DNA of 46,709 nt from positions 1 through 46,709 of the forward strand of contig CAYSPJ010000028.1 in the NCBI GenBank assembly GCA_964432875.1. Reading direction: 5' to 3'. This stretch comes from JACJYE01 sp964432875. GTDB lineage: Bacteria; Bacteroidota; Bacteroidia; Chitinophagales; Saprospiraceae. The notes beneath the pieces are model-generated. The model made no database searches, was not told the origin of the DNA, and saw only the letters and a list, made by a program, of their open reading frames with translations. Shown here in pieces: positions 8,558-14,974 of the stretch; position 1 is the stretch's first letter, and each line of letters begins with the position of its first letter. A program made the translations under genes and the position numbers.

Positions 8558-9048
8558 GATTGCATTAATTTTGTTTTAATAGCTTTGCGAGCTCTGAAAA
8601 TATTGGTCTTTACCTGTTGTAAGGGCATGCCCAGCTCATCGCAGATCTCCTGGTAGCTGAGCCCCTCGATGTCGCGCAACTGCATAGCGGCGCGCTGGGC
8701 TGGAGGCAGGGTGCTCAGCGCCTTGCTGACCTGCCCCATGGCGTCGTTCATCTCGGCCTGCTGTTCGGGCGAGTAGCCATTGCTGCTCAGCCCGTAGGCG
8801 GCTTCCAGGCTCTCGTCCTGGTTGTAGCGCAGGCGGCGCTTGTCGATCGCGCGGTTTTTCGTCAGCTGCATGCACCAAGCTTCAATGCTGTGCACTTGTG
8901 CCACGCGATCGCGCTGCTCCCAGACCTTGATGAAGACTTCCTGTACTACGTCTTCGGCTTCCGCCGGGTTGGCCGTGATGCGCAGGGCCGTCCGGTAGAG
9001 CTTGTCCTTGATTGGTAATACATCCGTTTTAAATGCTTCGATGGTCAT
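8542..9048 (-). CDS. ECF-family RNA polymerase sigma factor
   Basis: 168 residues, the usual ECF size. Region 2 is present at ~10-80 (LYRTALRITANPAEAEDVVQEVFIKVWEQRD, then EAWCMQLTKNRAIDKRR), which contacts core polymerase and the -10 box. Region 4 is at ~105-160 (LPPAQRAAMQLRDIEGLSYQEICDELGMPLQQVKTNIFRARKAIK), a helix-turn-helix for the -35 box. It is the first gene of a minus-strand group with the overlapping anti-sigma gene and two DUF4252 genes. An ECF-like promoter 32 bases upstream (9080-9105) suggests that it activates its own operon. The inducing signal is unknown. Confidence 0.9.
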   Translation of the reverse strand: MTIEAFKTDVLPIKDKLYRTALRITANPAEAEDVVQEVFIKVWEQRDRVAQVHSIEAWCMQLTKNRAIDKRRLRYNQDESLEAAYGLSSNGYSPEQQAEMNDAMGQVSKALSTLPPAQRAAMQLRDIEGLSYQEICDELGMPLQQVKTNIFRARKAIKTKLMQSWATN

Positions 9049-9079
9049 GATTGCCGTTTATTGCGCATTTCATAAGGGT

Positions 9080-9105
9080 GACGGTAGCAGAGGAATAAAG
9101 TTACA
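9080..9105 (-). promoter_or_regulatory. Putative ECF-sigma autoregulatory promoter
   Basis: On the minus strand TGTAAC (9105-9100) is followed after exactly 16 bases by CGTC (9083-9080). That is the AAC-N16-17-CGTC spacing common to ECF promoters, and it lies just ahead of the sigma gene starting at 9048. No TAnnTTTG element is seen in the same stretch. Confidence 0.5.
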
Positions 9106-9224
9106 AAGGCTGGAGGATTTTTTTACAAAATAATCGGCGAGCGGAAAGCTTTGCCCCGACGGACCCAAAAACTGAATGAAAAGCTAAACCCTGAGCCCTC
9201 TTTCCGCGTATCATAATTTCGGCT

Positions 9225-9232
9225 TACCTTTG
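9225..9232 (+). promoter_or_regulatory. TAnnTTTG -7 element for the permease/PAP2 pair
   Basis: TACCTTTG is an exact match to the Bacteroidota -7 consensus. A near-match to the -33 box (TTTC at 9201-9204) stands 20 bases upstream. The predicted start of transcription is ~12 bases before the ATG at 9251, leaving a very short leader. Confidence 0.55.
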
Positions 9233-9250
9233 CGTCCGATTTGATGTGCC

Positions 9251-10921
9251 ATGAAAAAAATAGACCGTTTAGTCATTACGAGTTTCATCCCGCCCTTTAT
9301 CGTAGCCTTCACGATCGCGATGTTCGTGCTGGTCATGCAGGTGTTGTGGCTGTACATTGATGATATCGCGGGTAAAGGGCTGGGCTTTTTTCATATCATC
9401 GAGCTGTTGGCCTACAAGTGCGTGGCGCTGATCCCCATGGCCTTGCCCCTCGGCATCCTGATTTCTTCCGTGATGGTAATGGGCAACCTGGCCGAGCGCT
9501 ATGAGCTATCCAGCTTCAAATCAGCCGGGGTGTCGCTGATGCGCGTCATGCGCTCGATGATCATCTTTGGGGTACTCACGGTGTTCTTTTCCTTTTTCTG
9601 TTCCAACAACGTCATCCCGGTGGCGAACCTCAAGTTTGGCTCGCGCATGTACGACATCCAGCGGCAAAAACCTTCCCTGCGCCTGGATACCGGGATATTC
9701 AACGACGATTTCGATGGCTTTGCCATCCATATCGGCAGTAAATCTCCCGATGGGCGCACCATCGGGGATGTGCTCATTTACGATCATACCGATGCCGCCC
9801 GGGGGCGCCTCAGCCAAATCCTCTCTGAGGAGGGCGAGATGTACTCCATCGAAGACGGGCGCTATTTTGTGATGAACCTCAAGCTGGGGCACCAGTATAT
9901 CGAGACCGAGCCGGGCGTCGGCAGCTCGGGGCAGTCCTATCCTTTCGTGCGCACCAATTTCGACAGTTGGACCAAGGTGTTCGACCTGAGCGAATTCCAG
10001 CTCAACCGCACCAATGAAGAGCTCTTCAAGTCGAACCGCACCATGATGACGACGGGCCAGCTAGCCGAAGCGGTAGATTCCCTGAACTATAATATCCTGG
10101 AGCGCCAGAAGACCTTTGGCAACCAGCTGAGCAGCTACTTCCACTATTTGGAGATAGACAGCACCTTCATCCGGCCCTCCCCGGAAAATGAGCCTGCGCC
10201 CAATACCGAAACGCCCCCGCAGGCCACCCCCCAAGACACCGCATCGAGCTATACGGCCTTGAACGATACGACCCTGAGCGATACGCTCGCCAGCACAGTA
10301 AAGCCTAGCAAAGTGCGGCCGCTGCTGACCAGCGACCTCGCGATTGCCGCTTACAATAGACAAAAGGCCGAGCAGCCGCCGGTCAGGATTTTCGAAGGCA
10401 AGCCCATCGAGCAAGCCATCGAAAAGCCGCTGGAGGAATATACCTCCTTTGCCGAATTGTTCAAGAAGAATGACCGGCGTAACTTGCTCAACAAAGCCAA
10501 GCCTTCAGTGCGCAGTATCCATGCCCATTCCGAGTCGGCCGACAGCACGCTGGACCGCCTGCTGGAAGCGCGGGTGAAGCACATCTACGAGCTGCATACC
10601 AAATACAGCATGGCTCTGGTGTGCCTCATCTTTGTCTTCATTGGTGCCCCGATGGGGGCTATCGTCCGCAAAGGCGGCTTTGGCTATCCCATCCTCATTG
10701 CCATCATCTTCTTCATGCTCTTCATCGTATTGACCATCTTTTGCCGCAAGATTGCGGAGACTTATGCCATCCCGGCCGCCGCCGCCGCCTGGATCCCCTG
10801 CTCCGTGCTCTTCCCCATCGGGCTGGGCCTCACCGTCAAAGCGATGAAAGACAGCGCCTTGTTTAATACAGATGCGCTTGCTGTATTCTTTGGTAAAGTA
10901 TTCAAGCGCCGCAAATCATGA
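9251..10921 (+). CDS. LptF/LptG (YjgP/YjgQ) family permease
   Basis: A 556-residue inner-membrane protein. It begins MKKIDRLVITSFIPPFIVAF, the usual N-terminus of LptF/LptG, followed by three membrane helices up to ~residue 120 (including AYKCVALIPMALPLGILISSVMVMGNLAERYELSSFKSAGVS). A large periplasmic beta-jellyroll region follows to ~290. Three more helices lie at ~455-540 (ALVCLIFVFIGAPMGAIVRKGGFGYPILIAI). This topology supports the LptB2FG exporter that moves lipopolysaccharide out of the inner membrane. Between ~310 and 370 there is a Pro/Thr/Ser-rich low-complexity stretch, and the coil up to ~440 is longer than in enterobacterial proteins (~360 residues total); long versions are usual in Bacteroidota. 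It overlaps the PAP2 gene by 4 bases (ATGA), so the two are co-translated. Confidence 0.85.
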   Translation: MKKIDRLVITSFIPPFIVAFTIAMFVLVMQVLWLYIDDIAGKGLGFFHIIELLAYKCVALIPMALPLGILISSVMVMGNLAERYELSSFKSAGVSLMRVMRSMIIFGVLTVFFSFFCSNNVIPVANLKFGSRMYDIQRQKPSLRLDTGIFNDDFDGFAIHIGSKSPDGRTIGDVLIYDHTDAARGRLSQILSEEGEMYSIEDGRYFVMNLKLGHQYIETEPGVGSSGQSYPFVRTNFDSWTKVFDLSEFQLNRTNEELFKSNRTMMTTGQLAEAVDSLNYNILERQKTFGNQLSSYFHYLEIDSTFIRPSPENEPAPNTETPPQATPQDTASSYTALNDTTLSDTLASTVKPSKVRPLLTSDLAIAAYNRQKAEQPPVRIFEGKPIEQAIEKPLEEYTSFAELFKKNDRRNLLNKAKPSVRSIHAHSESADSTLDRLLEARVKHIYELHTKYSMALVCLIFVFIGAPMGAIVRKGGFGYPILIAIIFFMLFIVLTIFCRKIAETYAIPAAAAAWIPCSVLFPIGLGLTVKAMKDSALFNTDALAVFFGKVFKRRKS

Positions 10922-11595
10922 ATCGACCGCTTGCGCTTAGGGGGCTGATCGGACAAAATACCCTGTATTTCATGGCATTGGCCTTGTTCCTGATAGTCGG
11001 CGGCATCCTGCTGCTGTGCATCGAGACTGGCGAGGATATCTTTTTTTTCAGTGCGCGTCGCAGCAGCCTGGGCGATGCTTTTTTCCGGTATGTCACCAAA
11101 ATGGGGGAGGCCCCCATCTATTTCCTAGCCATCGCCGCCCTCCTGTTCGTGCGCTACCGCTACGCCCTGTCCGTCCCCTTGTTGGCCTTCATCGTCACCC
11201 TGGTCAGCTACTGGTCCAAACAATTCTTTAAGCACGACCGCCCCCTGCCTTATCTCAGCAAGCTGGGCACTTTCGATCAGCTCAACCTGGTGGAGGGCGT
11301 GACGGTGCATAGCGGCTCGAATGGCTTCCCCTCGGGGCACGCGATGTCGGCTTTTGCGATCTGCACCTTCCTGGCGCTCTGCTTGCCCGACAAGCGCCGC
11401 CTGGCCCTGCCCTTATTCGCCCTGGCGTTGTTGGTAGGCTTGTCGCGCATCTACCTGGTCCAGCATTTCCTGAAAGATGTTTACCTGGGTGCCGTGCTGG
11501 GTGTATTGCTGGCTATGGGCTGGTACTGCCTGCAATCCTTGCCGAAAAAGGCTTGGCTGGATGGTAGGTTGGGGGGGAGAGGGGAGGGGGGATAG
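10918..11595 (+). CDS. PAP2-family membrane phosphatase
   Basis: A 225-residue multi-pass protein with all three parts of the PAP2 signature: K101-x6-R108-P109, PSGH at 138-141, and S176-R177-x5-H183 with a nearby aspartate at 187. H141 is the expected general acid and H183 the nucleophile. Members remove phosphate from lipid phosphates such as phosphatidic acid, undecaprenyl diphosphate or lipid A at the outer face of the inner membrane. Overlap with the LptF/LptG-like gene suggests a role in envelope lipid or LPS handling (lipid A 1- or 4'-phosphatase or C55-PP recycling), but sequence alone does not choose between them. The last residues (GGRGEGG) come from a G-rich tract and may not be structured. 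Confidence 0.85.
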   Translation: MNRPLALRGLIGQNTLYFMALALFLIVGGILLLCIETGEDIFFFSARRSSLGDAFFRYVTKMGEAPIYFLAIAALLFVRYRYALSVPLLAFIVTLVSYWSKQFFKHDRPLPYLSKLGTFDQLNLVEGVTVHSGSNGFPSGHAMSAFAICTFLALCLPDKRRLALPLFALALLVGLSRIYLVQHFLKDVYLGAVLGVLLAMGWYCLQSLPKKAWLDGRLGGRGEGG

Positions 11596-12062
11596 ATGAA
11601 GTGTTCATGCTCAAGTTCTAAGCCGTTTCCATTTCCCCCGAAAAAAATTCTTCATCACAGTAACATCTTTAGCCAATTCATATATTAAGTGCATAAGCTT
11701 TTTCGTTAAACAACGGTCATGAGGATGGCTGAGTGGGACGAGGAGGCAGTATCGGACAAGCCTGTTAAATAAACCCTTAATGATGGTCCCTCCCCAGCAG
11801 CAAGGTTGTATCGTACAGCCGTATTTACCCCTCAGCATGAGCACCTATTGCTTTTGCGCACAGCAGCATAGTAAAGTACAACTATCCTTTCCTGTACCTT
11901 TTACAATAAACCTATACTTCCCCCCTAGCTTCAGTTTTGCGCTGCTGCGCCTGTACCGCAGCTCGGTTCAGGGTTTGGCAGACAGGCAACAAGCATTACC
12001 CCTAAGTGTAATAATGAAAATGTCAAATCTGCATACCTAAACCTTAATAAAACAAATTTTTT
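11596..12062 (+). other. Intergenic region without a recognisable gene
   Basis: 467 bases between the PAP2 gene and the response regulator. Short open frames exist on both strands but none has a credible start, composition or family resemblance. A TTTG with 19-base spacing to TACCCCTA near 11975-12005 could be a weak promoter for the regulator, but the -7 box lacks TTTG, so I do not annotate it. No clear hairpin was found. Confidence 0.5.
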
Positions 12063-12710
12063 ATGACACCGATTAAAATCCTGCTTTGTGACGACGATGC
12101 TGAAAAGCGACAGTATCTTCGGATACTCTTGGAAGGCTTTGGCGTATTTAAAGTTGTGGGGTCTTTTGGGTGTGGCGAGGCTGCCGCAGGCCAGGCTACT
12201 TCCTTGAGCCCTGAAGTTGTGCTCATGGCCATCGATTTGCCTGACATATCTGGCATTGAGTGTACCCGGCGCATCAAAAAAGCGTTGCCAGATGCGCACG
12301 TCATCATGTACACTGTATATGAAGACGACGACATTTTATTTGAAGCCTTGCGTGCCGGTGCCAGTGGCTATTTGCTCAAAGAGACGCCGCCACACCGCCT
12401 GGCTGAAGCCTTGCGCGAAGTCATTACGGGGGGCGGGCCTCTCTCGCCGGGTATGGCTTGTAAACTCATCCGGCACTTCCACCAAAATCCAGGTAAACCG
12501 GCCTATCCGCTCACTTCCCGAGAGATGGAAGTGTTGGGTTATCTGGTACAGGGGCTGTCTATCAGGGGGATATCCGAAAAGATATACCTCACCGAAGACG
12601 GGGTTAAAAAGAACTTGAAGAACATTTACCATAAGCTAAAGGTGCGCACTGGCAAGCAAGCTATTATTAAGGCAGTGCGGGAGCGCATCTTGGAAAGTAG
12701 TACACTTTAG
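12063..12710 (+). CDS. LuxR/NarL-type response regulator lacking its phospho-acceptor aspartate
   Basis: 215 residues. Receiver domain at 1-125: acidic pair D10-D12 (LLCDDD), strand 3 reading VVLMAIDLPDISGIE, the Thr of VIMYT ~83, and the conserved lysine of YLLKE ~105. The residue after VVLM should be the phosphorylated Asp; here it is Ala56. The codon is GCC, so the change needs only one base from GAC. The other activation residues are kept. The DNA-binding LuxR helix-turn-helix is at ~150-210 (LTSREMEVLGYLVQGLSIRGISEKIYLTEDGVKKNLKNIYHKLKV). There is no histidine kinase nearby. Its position just ahead of the eCIS operon, same strand, suggests that it controls the operon without phosphorylation; this is inference. 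Confidence 0.85.
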   Translation: MTPIKILLCDDDAEKRQYLRILLEGFGVFKVVGSFGCGEAAAGQATSLSPEVVLMAIDLPDISGIECTRRIKKALPDAHVIMYTVYEDDDILFEALRAGASGYLLKETPPHRLAEALREVITGGGPLSPGMACKLIRHFHQNPGKPAYPLTSREMEVLGYLVQGLSIRGISEKIYLTEDGVKKNLKNIYHKLKVRTGKQAIIKAVRERILESSTL

Positions 12711-12733
12711 TGTAAATCTGCAGGTAGGGTTTT

Positions 12734-12761
12734 TTTGAGATAAAAAGGATGTATATATTTG
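12734..12761 (+). promoter_or_regulatory. Predicted main promoter of the eCIS operon
   Basis: TATATTTG (12754-12761) is an exact TAnnTTTG box. TTTG at the end of a T-run (12734-12737) stands 16 bases upstream, slightly short of the usual 17-23. Transcription would start ~12768 and give a leader of ~124 nt before the ATG at 12892, carrying the hairpins at 12811-12852. Confidence 0.5.
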
Positions 12762-12810
12762 TCTGTCTGCAATTTTGTAATACAGGGTATTTTATTTTAG
12801 TTTTTTTCTT

Positions 12811-12852
12811 CTGAACGCCCCTGTGGTTCAGAGGCGGCGAAGCCGTCTTTTT
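12811..12852 (+). promoter_or_regulatory. Tandem stem-loops with U-run in the eCIS leader (attenuator-like)
   Basis: Hairpin 1 pairs CTGAAC (12811-12816) with GTTCAG (12826-12831). Hairpin 2 follows directly and pairs AGGCGGC (12832-12838) with GCCGTCT (12842-12848) around a GAA loop, with one G-U pair, and ends in five T (12848-12852). Hairpin 2 with its U-run resembles an intrinsic terminator. It lies between the predicted promoter and the UpxY/NusG-like gene, so it could be an attenuator or a pause/recruitment site. It might instead terminate the response-regulator transcript. Confidence 0.5.
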
Positions 12853-12891
12853 CCCAAAAACTTTAACTGACTTGCTAAACCTAACCCACCA

Positions 12892-13425
12892 ATGAATTCC
12901 ATACCTAACCAGCCCAGCGAGCTGAAATGGCATGTCTTGCTAGTCAAGCCCCGCTCCGAAAAGAAAGTAGGGCAGCGCCTCACCGAATTAGGCTTTGACG
13001 CCTGTGTCCCCACCCAAAAGCAATGGAAGAAATGGAGTGACCGCAAAAAGCAGGTCGAAGTCGTCTTGTTTAACAACTATGTATTTGTAGCTGCTGACGA
13101 GAAGCGCCGGAATCAAGTCTTCTTAGCTGGTAATGTTTTTAAATATCTCAGCTTCGGCGGGTGCATGGCTACGCTCACCGCTAAAGAAGTGGCTATCATT
13201 AAAAGCTTAAGTGGGCTGGAAGCTAAGGTTGAAATCACCTACGAAGGTCTACGGGTAGGAGACGAGGTCGAAATACATAGCGGCAGGCTAGCCGGCTTTT
13301 GCGGCAAAATCATAGGAATGAGCGGGAGTTCGCGTTTGCAGTTAGAACTGCCCAGTTTGCATTGCTTTGCACAAGTGGAAGTGCGGGGCCTGGAGGTGAG
13401 AAGGGCCAGTAATCAATTATCATGA
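12892..13425 (+). CDS. UpxY/RfaH-like NusG paralog (transcription antiterminator)
   Basis: 177 residues. The N-terminal NGN domain (~10-110) begins KWHVLLVKPRSEKKVGQRL and contains CVPTQKQWKKWSDRKKQVEVVLFNNYVFV, the pattern of the Bacteroidota UpxY family. The C-terminal KOW-like part (~118-170) includes GLRVGDEVEIHSGRLAGFCGKI. UpxY proteins are NusG paralogs that let RNA polymerase read through terminators within a capsule operon they head; they act on their own operon. Here the gene is the first of the eCIS operon, overlaps the next gene by 4 bases (ATGA), and is preceded by a leader with tandem stem-loops. I infer that it enables full transcription of the ~28-kb operon. It is not the housekeeping NusG, which sits with secE and ribosomal protein genes. 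Confidence 0.85.
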   Translation: MNSIPNQPSELKWHVLLVKPRSEKKVGQRLTELGFDACVPTQKQWKKWSDRKKQVEVVLFNNYVFVAADEKRRNQVFLAGNVFKYLSFGGCMATLTAKEVAIIKSLSGLEAKVEITYEGLRVGDEVEIHSGRLAGFCGKIIGMSGSSRLQLELPSLHCFAQVEVRGLEVRRASNQLS

Positions 13426-14063
13426 TTGCACACGCTTTACATATCATCCTGACCGAGCTGAATAATCATTTCCAAACAGGGTATACGAATGTGCCGAACG
13501 TTGGAGAAAAAGTAGAGTTAGGCAATATCGCTATGGGGGTGGGGGATAGCCAGCCTGGTGGCGTCGAAGCTAACCGCATCATCTTGACCATCGTTAACTA
13601 CAAGGAAGAGAAGGCATTAAAAAATCAACCCAATTATGTGCGTAACGACATCACGTTGCGGGCTACCTACGAGAACCCTCCTGTGTTCTTGAATTTCCTG
13701 CTCTTAATGACCGCTACTCATGTCATTTACCAGAATGCACTGATTGACCTATCTAAGGTTATCCGCTTTTTCCAATCCCAAAATGTCTTCACGCCCGATA
13801 ATGTGGCGCCGGCATCGCTGATACCAGATGCTACTGATATAGACCCCCTCGATCATTTGGAATCATTCAAGCTGATTTTAGACTTGTACTCGCCTTCCAT
13901 GGAAGAAGTCAACCATTTGTGGGGCACTTTGGGCGGCAAACAGTACCCTTTTGCGCTATACATGGTGCGTTTATTAGACCTCAAGTATCGCACTGTGCAG
14001 CGCGAAAGCGGCTTGATAACTGAAGTGGCAAGCGACTTTACACACCAACAACCCAAGAGTTGA
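13422..14063 (+). CDS. eCIS DUF4255/Pvc16-N protein, predicted sheath/tube cap
   Basis: 213 residues. The N-terminus (MIAHALHIILTELNNHF), the central VELGNIAMG and the ANRIILTIVNYKEEKALKN segment are typical of DUF4255 (Pfam Pvc16 N-terminal domain). Homologs of Afp16/Pvc16 cap the distal end of the tube and sheath and stop their growth. This family commonly opens the structural part of eCIS clusters of Bacteroidota. The gene overlaps the antiterminator gene and is followed after one base by the next gene, so all three are co-translated. The C-terminal region (~145-205) holds the YSPSMEEVNHLWGTLGGKQYPFALYMVRLL block seen in full-length members, so the gene looks intact. Confidence 0.85.
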   Translation: MIAHALHIILTELNNHFQTGYTNVPNVGEKVELGNIAMGVGDSQPGGVEANRIILTIVNYKEEKALKNQPNYVRNDITLRATYENPPVFLNFLLLMTATHVIYQNALIDLSKVIRFFQSQNVFTPDNVAPASLIPDATDIDPLDHLESFKLILDLYSPSMEEVNHLWGTLGGKQYPFALYMVRLLDLKYRTVQRESGLITEVASDFTHQQPKS

Positions 14064-14064
14064 G

Positions 14065-14933
14065 ATGGCAGAGCGTATCGTAAACAGCTATAAACGCCTT
14101 TTTGAAGTCCGGCTGCTCCATCATTATTGGTTAGACGAAGGCGCCGTGACATTTGATGCCATCATGCCCGATTCCCTGCGGCAGAGGCGCTTGCTTACAT
14201 ACGATGCAAGAACTTTTTTTGCAATTGAGCCGACTCCTGCCACTGCAAAGCTGCTAAAAGGACTGAGTTGTGTTTTCAAAGTTACAGGCATCGGTTTTGT
14301 GGTTGCTGCCCCTGCTGGGGTTTCTATCCTCCCCGATGCTGTTTTTGAGTTTGTGCTCAAAGTCATCCGCCCAGATTTTTTCAATTATACTACCCAGACG
14401 ATGCGCAAGCAGCAGATTTATGAGATATATCACCAGCCGACAGATCGCATCTATAGGTATAAGTCGGGCGTGTATGTGTTCAGCAACAGTACAGGGGCCC
14501 CCAAAGGGAACGTCCTCTATTTATCGCGCCCGATGCCTGGTGTAAGTGCGGGGCCATATCCGGCAGAAGCACTTTTGGCTGTAACTAATCAGTTGTATCA
14601 GGCTGTTCGGGATACGGCCCTTTCGCCGCCCTCGGCCCACTGGCAATTGGTGGATGCTAGCGCTGCATGGCCGGTATACGCCCATCAGCAAGATGTGCCC
14701 TCTATTGCACCGCTCCCCGGGATGATTGACGCGCCTGACCGGGGTATTGAATTGACGGAGGGGCTTCCAGATGACCTCTTCGCNNNNNNNNNNNNNNNNN
14801 NNNNNNNNNNNNNNNNNNNNNNNNNNNNNNNNNNNNNNNNNNNNNNNNNNNNNNNNNNNNNNNNNNNNNNNNNNNNNNNNNNNTGAGCCCAACGGGAGAA
14901 ATAGAGCGGATCTTTTCAGAGATTTTTATATAA
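14065..14933 (+). CDS. eCIS conserved protein of unknown function, broken by assembly gap
   Basis: About 240 residues can be read before the gap at 14784. The start (MAERIVNSYKRLFEVRLLHHYWLD) lies one base after the cap gene. It has no motif I can name; the sequence is mixed alpha/beta with aromatic patches (YRYKSGVYVFSNSTG near ~135), as expected of a structural protein. A protein of this kind often sits between the cap and sheath genes in Bacteroidota eCIS. After the gap two frames are open: one reads SPTGEIERIFSEIFI and stops at 14933, the other ends at 14962. I favour the first because its composition is more protein-like, but the end is not certain. Confidence 0.55.
14784..14883. other. 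Assembly gap (100 N) in the gene before the sheath
   Basis: Exactly 100 undetermined bases, a placeholder of unknown true length. It removes the C-terminus of the protein starting at 14065 and could hide a small gene. Confidence 0.98.
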
Positions 14934-14974
14934 ACACCATATTTCATTTCCAAACCATATAAAAAGCAACCGAC

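Noticed and set aside
11611..11844. 77-residue minus-strand frame in the 11596-12062 region
   Set aside because: Poor composition, no ribosome site or family resemblance.
12811..12852. A true RfaH ops element
   Set aside because: Only GGCGGC is shared; the rest of the 12-base ops sequence is absent, so a homologous site is not supported.
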